Origin: Microcella alkalica
Lineage (GTDB): Bacteria; Actinomycetota; Actinomycetes; Actinomycetales; Microbacteriaceae
DNA: 64,000 nucleotides
Direction: 5' to 3'
Assembly: GCF_014137945.1 (NCBI RefSeq)
Contig: NZ_JACGWX010000001.1
Location: 310,001-374,000, forward strand
In this document: positions 37,632 through 48,355 of the stretch, in pieces
Layout of the letters: every line of letters begins with the position of its first letter
Numbering within the stretch: the stretch's first letter is position 1
The notes under the pieces: model-generated
Seen by the model: the letters and a program-made list of their open reading frames with translations, nothing else
Databases searched by the model: none
What the model was told of the DNA's origin: nothing
Position numbers and translations under genes: made by a program

Positions 37632-38177
37632 GTGCTTGAGGCACTCACCATCGCGGCGGAGGAGACGGTCAACCCGCTCCTTCCGGCGTGGTACGACATC
37701 GTCTACTCGATCATCCCGTTCCTGCTGGTCCTGTTCGTGTTCTGGAAGGTCGTTCTTCCGCGCATGCAGGCGACGCTCGACGAGCGCAGCGCCAAGATCG
37801 AGGGCGGCATCAAGCAGGCCGAGTCGGCGCAGGCCGAGGCGAAGGCCGCGCTCGAGGAGTACAACAAGCTCCTCGCCGAGGCCCGCGCCGAGGCGTCGAA
37901 GATCCGCGAGCAGGCCCGCGTCGATGGCGGAGCCATCCTCGCCGACCTCAAGGAGCAGGCGAGCGCCGAGGCTGCGCGCATCACCGCCACGGCTCAGCAG
38001 CAGATCGAGGCCGAGCGTCAGGCGGCTCTCGTCTCGCTCCGCGCCGAGGTCGGCACGCTCGCTCTCGATCTCGCGAGCGGCGTCATCGGCGAGTCGCTCA
38101 CCGACGACAAGAAGGCCACGGCCATCGTCGACCGCTTCCTCGCCGACCTCGAGGCCTCCGAGAAGGCGGCCAAGTAG
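37632..38177 (+). CDS. atpF: ATP synthase subunit b
   Basis: A 181-residue peripheral-stalk subunit: one membrane helix (about 24-44, IVYSIIPFLLVLFVFWKVVLP) then a long charged helix (about 50-170) that dimerises. GTG start 10 bases after the atpE stop. No fusion with delta as in mycobacteria; atpH is separate. Confidence 0.95.
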   Translation: MLEALTIAAEETVNPLLPAWYDIVYSIIPFLLVLFVFWKVVLPRMQATLDERSAKIEGGIKQAESAQAEAKAALEEYNKLLAEARAEASKIREQARVDGGAILADLKEQASAEAARITATAQQQIEAERQAALVSLRAEVGTLALDLASGVIGESLTDDKKATAIVDRFLADLEASEKAAK

Positions 38178-38179
38178 GC

Positions 38180-38971
38180 ATGGGCTCAGCTACGAGAAGC
38201 GCCCTCGAGTCGGCCCGCGCGCAGCTGGCCGCCTCGACGGGCATCGATCTCGCCGCCGGAGAGCAGCTGCTCGTCGCGGCTCGCACGATCGGCTCCTCGA
38301 CCCAGCTCACGAGCGCTCTGACCGATTGTTCGGTCGAGCCCGAGGCGAAGGCCGAGCTCATCGGCTCGATCTTCGGCGGGTTCACGGCTCCGGCCCGCGC
38401 TCTGCTCGAGGGCATGGTCGCGAACCGCTGGTCGAGCGGCGACGAGCTGCTCGCCGGCATCGAGGAGATCGGTATCCGGGCCGTCGCCCAGTCGGCTCCG
38501 GCGTCGGTCGAGGTCGAGAGCGAGCTGTTCGCGTTCGGTCGCGCCGTCGCATCGGATGCTGAGCTCGAGCTCGCGATCGGCAGCAAGCGCGGCGAGGCCG
38601 AGGGCAAGCTGTCGCTCGTGCAGAGCCTGCTCGGCCGCGCGGCGAGCCCGCAGACCATCGCGATCGCCGGACATCTCGTCCAGCAGCCGCGCGGTCGTCG
38701 CATCGGCGCCCTCGTGCGCCACGGCGCCGCGCTCGTCGCCGATGTCGCCGGGAAGGGCGTCGCGACCGTCACGGTCGCGCAGCCGCTCACCGACGCTCAG
38801 CGCGACGCGATCAGCGCGAGCCTCGAGCGCCGCTACGGCCGCGCGTTCACGCTCGACCAGGTTATCGATCCCGCCGTCATCGGCGGCGCTCGCGTCCAGG
38901 TCGGCGATGAGGTCATCGACGGCAGCGTCGCGGCCCGACTGACCGAACTCAAGCTCCGGCTGGCCGGCTAG
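38180..38971 (+). CDS. atpH: ATP synthase subunit delta
   Basis: A 263-residue delta subunit linking F1 to the b stalk. The C-terminal half shows the family pattern KGVATVTVAQPLTDAQRDAI and IDPAVIGGARVQVGDEVIDGSV. It is longer than the E. coli subunit (177) but usual for actinobacteria. ATG two bases after the atpF stop, so the pair is coupled. Confidence 0.94.
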   Translation: MGSATRSALESARAQLAASTGIDLAAGEQLLVAARTIGSSTQLTSALTDCSVEPEAKAELIGSIFGGFTAPARALLEGMVANRWSSGDELLAGIEEIGIRAVAQSAPASVEVESELFAFGRAVASDAELELAIGSKRGEAEGKLSLVQSLLGRAASPQTIAIAGHLVQQPRGRRIGALVRHGAALVADVAGKGVATVTVAQPLTDAQRDAISASLERRYGRAFTLDQVIDPAVIGGARVQVGDEVIDGSVAARLTELKLRLAG

Positions 38972-39028
38972 GCCTTCGCCGTCACACCAGAACGGGCCCT
39001 CGCCGGGCTCGAACGAAAAGGGAAGAAC

Positions 39029-40663
39029 ATGGCAGAACTGACGATCAGCCCGGACGAGATCCGCGACGCGCTGAAGAACTTCGCCAAGGGCTACGCTCCC
39101 GGCGCAGCGGTCGCGACCGAGGTCGGCCGCGTCACCGACGCCGGTGACGGCGTCGCGCACGTCGAGGGCCTCCCGGGCGTCATGGCGAACGAGCTCATCC
39201 GCTTCGCCGACGGCACCCTGGGCCTGGCGCAGAACCTCGACGAGAACGAGATCGGCGTCGTCATCCTCGGCGAGTTCACCGGCATCGTCGAGGGCATGGA
39301 GGTGACCCGCACCGGCGAGGTCCTCTCCGTCCCCGTGGGCGACGGCTACCTCGGCCGCGTGGTCGACCCGCTCGGCGCGCCCATCGACGGCCTCGGCGAC
39401 ATCGCGTCGGAGGGCCGCCGCGCTCTCGAGCTCCAGGCCCCCGGCGTCATGCAGCGCAAGAGCGTGCACGAGCCCCTTCAGACCGGCATCAAGGCGATCG
39501 ACGCCATGATCCCCGTCGGGCGCGGCCAGCGTCAGCTCATCATCGGCGACCGCCAGACCGGCAAGACGGCGATCGCGATCGACACGATCATCAACCAGAA
39601 GTCCAACTGGGAGTCGGGCGACGTCTCGAAGCAGGTTCGCTGCATCTACGTCGCCATCGGCCAGAAGGGCTCGACGATCGCCGCGGTCAAGGGCGCGCTC
39701 GAAGAGGCCGGCGCGATGGAGTACACGACGATCGTCGCCGCTCCCGCGTCCGACCCCGCGGGCTTCAAGTACCTCGCCCCCTACACCGGTTCGGCCATCG
39801 GCCAGCACTGGATGTACGGCGGCAAGCACGTCCTCATCATCTTCGACGACCTGTCGAAGCAGGCCGAGGCCTACCGCGCCGTGTCGCTCATCCTCCGTCG
39901 TCCCCCGGGGCGCGAGGCCTACCCCGGCGACGTCTTCTACCTGCACTCCCGTCTGCTCGAGCGCTGCGCGAAGCTCTCGGACGAGCTCGGCGCGGGATCG
40001 ATGACGGGCCTCCCGATCATCGAGACCAAGGCCAACGACGTCTCCGCGTACATCCCGACGAACGTGATCTCGATCACCGACGGCCAGATCTTCCTGCAGT
40101 CCGACCTCTTCAACGCCAACCAGCGCCCCGCGGTCGACGTCGGAATCTCGGTCTCGCGCGTCGGTGGTGACGCCCAGGTGAAGAGCATCAAGAAGGTCTC
40201 GGGAACGCTCAAGCTCGAGCTCGCGCAGTACCGCTCGCTCGAGGCGTTCGCGATGTTTGCCTCCGACCTCGACGCGGCCAGCCGTCGTCAGCTCGCTCGC
40301 GGCGCTCGCCTCACGGAGCTCCTGCGCCAGCCGCAGTACTCGCCCTACCCCGTCGAGGAGCAGGTCGTCTCGATCTGGGCAGGCACGAAGGGCAAGCTCG
40401 ACAACCTCGAGGTCTCCGACGTGCTCCGCTTCGAGCGCGAGCTGCTCGACCACCTCCACCGCAACACCTCGATCCTCACGACGCTGCGCGACAGCAACGT
40501 GCTCGATGGCGACACCGAGGCCGAGCTCGAGAAGGCCGTCGACGCCTTCGTGCTCGAGTTCCAGGGCGGCGCGAACGGCGGCGTGCACGCGGGCCACGAG
40601 GAGTTCGACGAGACCGAGGCGGAAGACATCAACCAGGAGAAGATCGTCCGCCGCAAGCGCTAG
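39029..40663 (+). CDS. atpA: ATP synthase subunit alpha
   Basis: A 544-residue F1 alpha subunit. The non-catalytic nucleotide site has Walker A GDRQTGKT (about 173-180); [18 protein letters not shown] and the VGGDAQ region are standard. The C-terminal tail (about 510-544, Gly/Glu/Asp-rich, ending EKIVRRKR) is the extension seen in actinobacteria, implicated in mycobacteria in suppressing ATP hydrolysis. ATG preceded by AAGGGAAG. Confidence 0.97.
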   Translation: MAELTISPDEIRDALKNFAKGYAPGAAVATEVGRVTDAGDGVAHVEGLPGVMANELIRFADGTLGLAQNLDENEIGVVILGEFTGIVEGMEVTRTGEVLSVPVGDGYLGRVVDPLGAPIDGLGDIASEGRRALELQAPGVMQRKSVHEPLQTGIKAIDAMIPVGRGQRQLIIGDRQTGKTAIAIDTIINQKSNWESGDVSKQVRCIYVAIGQKGSTIAAVKGALEEAGAMEYTTIVAAPASDPAGFKYLAPYTGSAIGQHWMYGGKHVLIIFDDLSKQAEAYRAVSLILRRPPGREAYPGDVFYLHSRLLERCAKLSDELGAGSMTGLPIIETKANDVSAYIPTNVISITDGQIFLQSDLFNANQRPAVDVGISVSRVGGDAQVKSIKKVSGTLKLELAQYRSLEAFAMFASDLDAASRRQLARGARLTELLRQPQYSPYPVEEQVVSIWAGTKGKLDNLEVSDVLRFERELLDHLHRNTSILTTLRDSNVLDGDTEAELEKAVDAFVLEFQGGANGGVHAGHEEFDETEAEDINQEKIVRRKR

Positions 40664-40670
40664 GTCGCGA

Positions 40671-40706
40671 CGGCGGGCCCGCACCGACACGGAGCAGGGC
40701 CCGCCG
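40671..40706 (+). other. Intercistronic hairpin atpA/atpG
   Basis: A perfect 10-bp inverted repeat, CGGCGGGCCC (40671-40680) and its inverse (40697-40706), with a 16-base loop, fills much of the 87-base atpA-atpG gap. Likely an mRNA-stability or processing element rather than a full terminator, since atpGDC must be expressed. Confidence 0.5.
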
Positions 40707-40750
40707 CCCACCGGCACCGAACATCCTCACCCCCCGACAGAAAGAGAGAC

Positions 40751-41650
40751 ATGGGAGCGCAGCTTCGGGTCTACCGGCAGAAGATCAGGTCTGCCCAGAC
40801 GACCAAGAAGATCACGCGTGCGATGGAGCTCATCTCCGCCTCGCGGATCCAGAAGGCTCAGGCGCGCATGGCCGCGTCGGCGCCCTACGCACGTGCGGTG
40901 ACCCGCGCCGTCTCGGCCGTGGCCACGTACTCGAACGTCGACCACGTCCTCACGACCGAGCGCGAGAACCCGCGCCGGGCGGCCGTCGTCGTGTTCTCCT
41001 CCGACCGCGGTCTCGCGGGCGGCTTCAGCTCGCAGGTCATCCGTGAGGCGAACGAGCTGCGCACGCGGCTCGAGGGCGAGGGCCTCGAGGTCGTCAACTA
41101 CCTCGTCGGCCGCAAGGCCGTCCAGTACTACGCATTCCGTCGCCGCACTGCGGCGAAGGAGTGGATGGGCGGAACCGACCAGCCGACGTTCGAGACCGCG
41201 AAGGACATCGCCGACACTCTCGTCGACGCCTTCATCGCCAGCGGCGAGAACGAGGGCGTGGACGAGATCCACATCGTCTACAACCGCTTCGTGAGCCTCG
41301 TGACGCAGACGCCCGAGATCGTGCGCGTGCTGCCTCTCGAGATCGTCGATGGGGTCGAGGAGCCGGGCGAGAGCGACGTCCTGCCGCTGTACGAGTTCGA
41401 GCCGGAGGTCGACGATGTCCTCGGCGCCCTCCTGCCCGTCTACATCGAGAGCCGCATCTTCAACGCGATGCTGCAGTCGGCGGCATCCGAGCACGCCGCA
41501 CGTCAGAAGGCCATGAAGTCGGCCACCGACAACGCGGACAAGCTCATCCGCGAGTACACCCGACTGGCGAACAACGCTCGCCAGGCCGAGATCACCCAGC
41601 AGATTTCCGAGATCGTGGGCGGCGCAGACGCCCTCGTCTCGGCGAAGTAA
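40751..41650 (+). CDS. atpG: ATP synthase subunit gamma
   Basis: A 299-residue rotor shaft subunit. The N-terminal coil [36 protein letters not shown] and the C-terminal coil with [23 protein letters not shown] are diagnostic. [12 protein letters not shown] is the conserved Rossmann-like core start. ATG with AGAAAGAGAG upstream. An insert around residues 205-225 is typical of actinobacteria. Confidence 0.96.
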   Translation: MGAQLRVYRQKIRSAQTTKKITRAMELISASRIQKAQARMAASAPYARAVTRAVSAVATYSNVDHVLTTERENPRRAAVVVFSSDRGLAGGFSSQVIREANELRTRLEGEGLEVVNYLVGRKAVQYYAFRRRTAAKEWMGGTDQPTFETAKDIADTLVDAFIASGENEGVDEIHIVYNRFVSLVTQTPEIVRVLPLEIVDGVEEPGESDVLPLYEFEPEVDDVLGALLPVYIESRIFNAMLQSAASEHAARQKAMKSATDNADKLIREYTRLANNARQAEITQQISEIVGGADALVSAK

Positions 41651-43135
<1,485 letters not shown>

Positions 43136-43137
43136 TC

Positions 43138-43401
43138 ATGGCCGAGCTCACCGTGAGCGTCGTCTCGGCTGACCGCGAGGTCTGGTCGGGGACCGCGAAG
43201 CAGATCGTCGCCCGTACGACCGAGGGTGAGATCGGCATCCTGCCCGGCCACGAGCCGATCCTCGGCATCCTGAGCGCGGGCGAGGTGCGGATCACGCCGG
43301 TGAGCGGCGCGCCGCTCACCGCGCGCGCGGAGGACGGCTTCCTCTCGGTCGAGAACGACACCGTGACGATCGTCGCGGGCCAGGCCGAGCTCGTCTCCTG
43401 A
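43138..43401 (+). CDS. atpC: ATP synthase subunit epsilon
   Basis: An 87-residue epsilon subunit comprising only the beta-sandwich domain (LTVSVVSADREVWSG ... EGEIGILPGHEPILGIL). The C-terminal helical hairpin that inhibits hydrolysis in E. coli (about 50 residues) is absent, a short form seen in some actinobacteria. ATG lies two bases after the atpD stop. Confidence 0.94.
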   Translation: MAELTVSVVSADREVWSGTAKQIVARTTEGEIGILPGHEPILGILSAGEVRITPVSGAPLTARAEDGFLSVENDTVTIVAGQAELVS

Positions 43402-43452
43402 CGTGTCGAGCTCCGGAGCCCCTCGGGGCGCCGGGCAGCGGGCGGACGCGTC

Positions 43453-44238
43453 GTGACGACGCTCATCCTCCCGCCCTCCGAGACCAAGCGTGACGGCGGA
43501 GCCGCGGGGTCGTGCTTGGATCTCACGGCTCTGTCGTTCCCTGATCTGACGGATGCCCGGCGCGACGTCCTCGACGCGCTCGCATCGCTTCTCTCCGACG
43601 ATGAGGCCGCCGCGCGCGCTCTGAAGCTCTCGGCGCGAGCGGCCGACCGAGAGCTCGCTCGCGACCGGGCGGTTCGAGCGACCCCGACCATGGCCGCCAT
43701 GGACCGCTACACGGGTGTCCTGTACGACGCTCTCGGCGCCTCGGTTCTGTCGCCCTCAGCACGAGCTCGCGCCCACCGGCACGTGCTCGTGCACTCGGCG
43801 CTGCTGGGTCTCGTCGGCGCAGGCGACCTGCTCCCCGCCTATCGGCTCTCCCACGACTCCCGTCTGCCGGGCCTGGCGCTCAAGCGGCATTGGAGCGCCG
43901 CGAACGCTGCGGTCCTCGCCTCTCTCGACGGGCCGATCCTCGATCTCCGGTCGGAGGGCTACGCCGCTCTGGGCCCGCTGCCCGAACGGGACGACGCGCT
44001 CTTCGTCCGTGTCGTCTCGATCGGGGAGGACGGGGCCGCCAGAGCGCTAAACCATTTCAACAAGAAGGGCAAGGGAGCCTTCGTGCGCGATCTGCTCGAG
44101 CACGGACCTCTGCCGGAGACGATCACGGACGTCATCGCGGCGGCAGGGGAGTGCGGGTGGCCGCTGCGTCCTGGTGCTCCCGGCGAGCTCGAGCTCGTCG
44201 TTCCCGCGACCCTGGAGGGATTCGCCGCCGCGAGCTGA
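43453..44238 (+). CDS. yaaA: YaaA family (UPF0246) peroxide-stress protein
   Basis: A 261-residue protein with the family start LILPPSETKRDGG and the LNHFNKKGKGAFVRDLLE motif. E. coli YaaA binds DNA and lowers free iron during H2O2 stress. Here it follows the atp operon by 51 bases on the same strand, with GTG start and no strong Shine-Dalgarno. Convergent with tag. Confidence 0.88.
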   Translation: MTTLILPPSETKRDGGAAGSCLDLTALSFPDLTDARRDVLDALASLLSDDEAAARALKLSARAADRELARDRAVRATPTMAAMDRYTGVLYDALGASVLSPSARARAHRHVLVHSALLGLVGAGDLLPAYRLSHDSRLPGLALKRHWSAANAAVLASLDGPILDLRSEGYAALGPLPERDDALFVRVVSIGEDGAARALNHFNKKGKGAFVRDLLEHGPLPETITDVIAAAGECGWPLRPGAPGELELVVPATLEGFAAAS

Positions 44239-44239
44239 T

Positions 44240-44262
44240 GGCAGAGCCTTCGGGCGGCTGCC
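44240..44262. terminator. Bidirectional terminator with UUCG tetraloop
   Basis: GGCAG and CTGCC form the outer stem, GCC and GGC the inner stem closing a C(TTCG)G tetraloop, with a small internal bulge. It lies one base after the yaaA stop, between convergent yaaA and tag. No T tract. Confidence 0.5.
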
Positions 44263-44280
44263 GCGCGGGCGCCGGCCGAC

Positions 44281-44874
44281 TCATCCGCTGACGCGCCAGC
44301 AACCGGCGAGGTGATCGTCGACGAGACCCGACGACTGCATGAGCGCGTAGGCGGTCGTCGGGCCCACGAACCGGAGACCTCGTGCCTTGAGCACTCGGGC
44401 CAGCGCGATCGATTCGGGCGTGGTCGCCGGGATCTCGGAGAGTGATCGCGGTCGTGCGCGGCGGGAGGCGGGCGCATGCGACCAGATGAGCGCATCGAGA
44501 GCACCCGGCTCCTCGCGCACCCACGGCGCGATGACTCGAGCGTTGGCGATCGTGGCGGCGATCTTCGCGCGATTGCGGATGATGCCCGCGTCGGCCGTGA
44601 GTCGCTCGACGTCGCTCTCATCGAAGGAGGCGACGACCTCCGGATCGAAGCCGGCGAATGCAGAGCGGAAGGCGGCGCGGCGCTTCAGGATCGTGATCCA
44701 GGACAGCCCGGACTGGAAGGCCTCGAGGCTGAGCTTCTCGAACAGGGCGCGGTCGCCGCGGAGCTCGCGGCCCCACTCCTCATCGTGGTACCTCCGGTAC
44801 TCGACATCATTGCCGACCCAGCCGCAGCGCTCGCGGCCGTCGTCGGCGGCGAAGAGGTCGGTTCGGATCGGCAT
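44281..44874 (-). CDS. tag: DNA-3-methyladenine glycosylase I
   Basis: A 197-residue glycosylase that excises 3-methyladenine from DNA. RCGWVGNDVEYRRYHDEEWG is the family signature with the first zinc Cys and His; SGLSWITILKRR and FVGPTTAYALMQSSGLVDDHLAGC follow, the latter with the remaining zinc ligands. Its ATG at 44874 overlaps the stop of ogt by one base (TGATG), so two repair enzymes for alkylated bases are coupled. Confidence 0.94.
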   Translation of the reverse strand: MPIRTDLFAADDGRERCGWVGNDVEYRRYHDEEWGRELRGDRALFEKLSLEAFQSGLSWITILKRRAAFRSAFAGFDPEVVASFDESDVERLTADAGIIRNRAKIAATIANARVIAPWVREEPGALDALIWSHAPASRRARPRSLSEIPATTPESIALARVLKARGLRFVGPTTAYALMQSSGLVDDHLAGCWRVSG

Positions 44875-45461
44875 CAGCGGTGCGCGATGCCCTCGTGATC
44901 GAGCAGCCACGCCTTCGTGGGGACCCCGCGGCCAGCGCTGTAGCCCGTGATGCGTCGGTCGCCGGCGAGGACCCGGTGGCAGGGGACGAGCAGCGGGACG
45001 GGGTTGGCTCCGACAGCTCCGCCGACGGCGCGACCTGCGGTCGCTCGGCCGGTCGCGCGGCCGAGCTCACCGTAGCTGCGCACCTCGCCGAACGGGATGG
45101 CGTCGAGCTCGGCCCAGATCGCGCGCTGAAAGGCGGTGCCGCCGAGTCGAATCGGCACGTCGAAGTCGTGACGATCTCCGGCGAAGTACTCGCGCAGCTG
45201 GGAGGCCGCGCGCTCCAGGACGGCCGTCGGCGCATCGGGCGCCTCGCCGCCGCGGAACCCCTGGGCCGTCTCGATCTCGAGCCGGGTGACCGCCTCGTCA
45301 TCGCCGAGGAGGAGGATGCGGCCGAGCGGCGAGTCGACGACGAGTCGACCGGTCGTGGGCGGCGCCACCGCGGGCGCCACCGCGGGCGCTGCGGCGGCGG
45401 ACTCCGGCGCGGTCGAGTCGGTGAGCGGGGCGGGGACGGCGGGGGCGGTGGTGCTCGTCAT
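44874..45461 (-). CDS. ogt: Methylated-DNA--protein-cysteine methyltransferase
   Basis: A 195-residue suicide enzyme that takes the methyl group from O6-methylguanine. The acceptor Cys is in LLVPCHRVLAGD; GTAFQRAIWAELDAIPFGEVRSYGEL is the conserved helix-turn-helix part. An N-terminal stretch of about 35 Ala/Pro/Thr residues is unusual and probably disordered. ATG at 45461 is preferred over GTG 45467: TAGCCT (45468-45473 on the minus strand) lies six bases upstream. Confidence 0.94.
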   Translation of the reverse strand: MTSTTAPAVPAPLTDSTAPESAAAAPAVAPAVAPPTTGRLVVDSPLGRILLLGDDEAVTRLEIETAQGFRGGEAPDAPTAVLERAASQLREYFAGDRHDFDVPIRLGGTAFQRAIWAELDAIPFGEVRSYGELGRATGRATAGRAVGGAVGANPVPLLVPCHRVLAGDRRITGYSAGRGVPTKAWLLDHEGIAHR

Positions 45462-45591
45462 GTCCACAGGCTAATCGCCCCGTGGCATCCCCGACCGGCG
45501 GGAATCGGACGCGGGGGACGGACGCGCGGAGGAGCACAGCTCGGGAGGAGCGGCGCAGCCGGCTCCCGCTCGACTGCGCCAGGATGGAGGG

Positions 45592-46578
45592 ATGAGCGAG
45601 ATGACCCACCGCACCCTCGGCCGCTCCGGGCTCCGCGTGTCGACGATCGGCCTCGGCTGCAACAACTTCGGTCGCCCGGGCAGCGCGACCGAGACTCAGG
45701 AGGGCACGGCGCGCGTGCTGCACGCCGCCCTCGACGCGGGGATCACCCTCCTCGACGGCGCCGACATCTACGGCTACGCCTACGGCCGCAGCGAGACGAT
45801 GATGGGCGAAGCGCTGAAGGGTCACCGCGACGAGGTCGTGCTCGCGACGAAGTTCGGTCACGCCGACTACGAGAGCCCGATCCCGCACTGGGGCGCGAAG
45901 GGCTCGCGCCGCTACATCCGCCTCGCCGTCGAGGGCAGCCTGCGGCGTCTGCAGACCGACTGGATCGACCTGTACCAGTTCCACACTCCCGACCCCGCGA
46001 CGCCGATCGAGGAGACCATCGCCGCGCTCGACGAGCTCGTCGACGAGGGCAAGATCCGCTACTTCGGGCATTCCAACTTCGCCGCCTGGCAGCTCGTCGA
46101 GGCCGACCTCGTCGCCGAGTTGCACGGCCATGAACGCTTCATCTCCGCCCAGAACGAATACAGCCTGCTCACGCGCGGCGCCGACCGCGAGCTCCTGCCG
46201 GCCGCCGCGGCTCGCGGCGTCGGAGTCCTGCCCTACTTCCCGCTCTACAACGGCCTGTTCACGGGGAAGTTCACGCGCGACGGCGGGCCGGCCGACTCGC
46301 GCATCATGCGGCAGCGCCCGCATCTGGTCGAGAACGCGCCGTGGGACCGCGTCGAGGCCTACGCGGCCTTCTGCGAGAGCAGAGGGGTCGGGATGCTCGA
46401 GGCGACGGTCGGCTGGCTGCTGAGCCGCCCTGCCATCGCGAGCGTCATCGCGGGTGCCACGACGCCCGAGCAGGTCACGCAGAACGCGGCGGCAGCGGAT
46501 GCGTGGACGCCCACGCCCGACGATCTTGCGGCCATCGACGAGATCCTGCCCACGAACGACGTGCTGACGAGCTACTGA
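45592..46578 (+). CDS. Aldo/keto reductase
   Basis: A 328-residue NADPH-dependent aldo/keto reductase. It has the barrel start RTLGRSGLRVSTIGLGCNNFG, catalytic Asp/Tyr in DGADIYGYAYGRSE, Lys in VVLATKFGH, and His in YQFHTPD. The closest named groups are YghZ/Kv-beta-like and sugar reductases. CAGGAT lies six bases before the ATG. Monocistronic; substrate unknown. Confidence 0.9.
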   Translation: MSEMTHRTLGRSGLRVSTIGLGCNNFGRPGSATETQEGTARVLHAALDAGITLLDGADIYGYAYGRSETMMGEALKGHRDEVVLATKFGHADYESPIPHWGAKGSRRYIRLAVEGSLRRLQTDWIDLYQFHTPDPATPIEETIAALDELVDEGKIRYFGHSNFAAWQLVEADLVAELHGHERFISAQNEYSLLTRGADRELLPAAAARGVGVLPYFPLYNGLFTGKFTRDGGPADSRIMRQRPHLVENAPWDRVEAYAAFCESRGVGMLEATVGWLLSRPAIASVIAGATTPEQVTQNAAAADAWTPTPDDLAAIDEILPTNDVLTSY

Positions 46579-46607
46579 CGTGACGACGCGGCGGCGTCTC
46601 GGCGCTC

Positions 46608-47684
46608 TCAGCCGCCCGTCGGCTCGTCCACTGCGTCGCGCTCCTCGATGGGCACGAGCTCGACGTTGATCGAGCGGTTGAGCTCGTCGGCCTCGGCGTT
46701 GAGCGCCTCGAGCTGCTCGAGCAGGGCGTTGTACTCCGCGACGAGAGCGTTCGTTGCCTGCAGGCGCGCGTTGAGATCCTGCTGCCGCGCGACGAGCGCG
46801 TCGCGATCGCGGAGGAACACCGACTGGCTCGTGTAGCCGCCCGGCTCTGCTGCGCGCTGGTTGAACGCGGTGATCTCCGCCTCGAGCGCTGCGGCGTCCA
46901 CGTCGTAGGCGGCCTGCTCAGCGTCGATCCGGGCGCCGAGCGCCTCGAGCTCGTCGCTCAGAGCCGTGAGCCGTGCTTCGAGATCGGCGAAGAGTGCCGT
47001 GATGCGCTCGCTGAGTGCGACCGACGCCGCTCGGTCGTCGAAGTAGCGCGCGTAGTGCACCTCGAGCGCTGCGGGCACGGCGGCGATCTCGCTGCCGATG
47101 ATGGCGTAGAGCTCGGGGATCCGGGAGCTCGGATCCTGCGCCTCGTACGCGGCGATGCGCTCGACGAGCTCGTGATCGGGGCCGAGGGCGGCGAACGCCT
47201 CCTCGAGGAGGGGAGCGAGAGCATCCTGCTCGTCGGCCGTCAGGCGATCCCACGCGGCGTGCAGCATCTCGTGGGCGGCGACGATGGGCTCGAGCGCCGC
47301 GAGGTCGGGATTCTCGACGTCGTAGAGGTAGATGCGGCCGTCGTCGAGCGTGTAGCAGCCGAGCACCCCGATGCCGGGCTCGTCGGTCGAGCAGTAGTCG
47401 TCGAAGTCGTCGCCGGGCACGATTGCCGTGAGGCTCGCGTGCAGGAGGTCGACCCCCTCCTCGCTCATCCCTGCACTGACCGCGTACTCGGCGACGACCG
47501 GGTCGAGGTCGGTCGTCAGCACGGTCACGCGATCGGCGACGATGCGCGGGTTCGCGGCCGCCCACGCGGCTCCCGCGATGACGGCACCCTGGGCGCCGAT
47601 CGCGAGCACGGCGAGCCCGATCAGGATGCCTCTTCCGCCGCGCGATCGCGCCCGGCGGCGATGCGCGGGCGGGGTCGGGGTCAC
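46608..47684 (-). CDS. Membrane-anchored protein with HExxH domain and coiled coil
   Basis: A 358-residue protein: basic N-terminus, one membrane segment (about 20-44), an extracytoplasmic domain with a possible disulfide pair (Cys98, Cys110) and an HExxH zincin motif H138-E139-x2-H142 (AAHEMLHAAWD), then a coiled coil of about 110 residues (about 225-340). The pattern suggests an exported metallopeptidase with a long helical stalk, but no named family is recognised. GTG start with TAGCGT six bases upstream. It is convergent with the aldo/keto reductase. Confidence 0.65.
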   Translation of the reverse strand: MTPTPPAHRRRARSRGGRGILIGLAVLAIGAQGAVIAGAAWAAANPRIVADRVTVLTTDLDPVVAEYAVSAGMSEEGVDLLHASLTAIVPGDDFDDYCSTDEPGIGVLGCYTLDDGRIYLYDVENPDLAALEPIVAAHEMLHAAWDRLTADEQDALAPLLEEAFAALGPDHELVERIAAYEAQDPSSRIPELYAIIGSEIAAVPAALEVHYARYFDDRAASVALSERITALFADLEARLTALSDELEALGARIDAEQAAYDVDAAALEAEITAFNQRAAEPGGYTSQSVFLRDRDALVARQQDLNARLQATNALVAEYNALLEQLEALNAEADELNRSINVELVPIEERDAVDEPTGG

Positions 47685-47711
47685 GCCCCCACGCTACCGG
47701 CGCCTCCGAGC

Positions 47712-48251
47712 TCAGCCGGCGAGGACAGCGATCGCGGCGTTGAGTGTCGTGGCGTAGAGCACCCAGAGCCAGTACGGAACCATGAGTACGGCGGCGGTCC
47801 TGCTCACGTCGCCGAAGCGGATGATCGATGCGAGCACCGCGAAGTCGAGGGCGACGATGATCGCGAGCGCGATCCACAGGCCGGGGCCCCCGATGAGCGA
47901 GCCGAGGCCGAAGAATGCCGGGGTCCAGATGGCGTTGAGGGCCAGCTGCACGCCGTACACGGTGAGAGCGCGGGTCCGCTCCGGCGAGGCGGGCCGTCGC
48001 CAGACGAGCCACGCGGCGATCGACATCGCGCCGTACAGGACGGTCCACACCGGACCGAACACGGCGTTCGGGGGAGTCCACATGGGCTTGGCGGCGTCGG
48101 CGTACCAGCCGTCGATCGCGGGCTGCGAGATGAGCGAGCCCACGAGGCCGATGAGAAGAGAGAGGGAGAGGAATCCGAGGAGCGCGAGCCCGGAGCGGAG
48201 CCCGGAGCGGTCGGCGATGTGCGTCGTCGTCGCGGTGCGCATGTCGGTCAT
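47712..48251 (-). CDS. tspO: TspO/MBR tryptophan-rich membrane protein
   Basis: A 179-residue five-helix protein of the translocator-protein family, which binds porphyrins in bacteria and is linked to oxidative stress. Signature parts are WYADAAKPMWTPPNAVFGPVWT, AAWLVWRR, LALNAIWTPAFFGL and LMVPYWLWVLYATTLN. ATG at 48251 has an excellent AAGGAGG site; ATG 48269 would lie upstream of that site. A 28-residue polar N-terminus precedes helix 1. Confidence 0.9.
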   Translation of the reverse strand: MTDMRTATTTHIADRSGLRSGLALLGFLSLSLLIGLVGSLISQPAIDGWYADAAKPMWTPPNAVFGPVWTVLYGAMSIAAWLVWRRPASPERTRALTVYGVQLALNAIWTPAFFGLGSLIGGPGLWIALAIIVALDFAVLASIIRFGDVSRTAAVLMVPYWLWVLYATTLNAAIAVLAG

Positions 48252-48355
48252 CCGGCCCTCCTTCCGCATCGCAGAGTAGGGGGGCTTGCTCCGAGCCTCC
48301 TGCGCGTGCGCTGGGCGGGAGCGGGTCAGCGACCGACGAGGGGCGCCATCGCGCG

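Noticed and set aside
38186-40717. An 843-codon minus-strand frame opposite atpH and atpA
   Set aside because: Same kind of shadow; composition is Arg/Asp/Leu noise and it covers two essential ATP synthase genes.
43402-43452. Possible terminator GCCCCTCGGGGC after atpC
   Set aside because: The stem is effectively 4 bp; too weak to call, and yaaA may be read from the atp operon.
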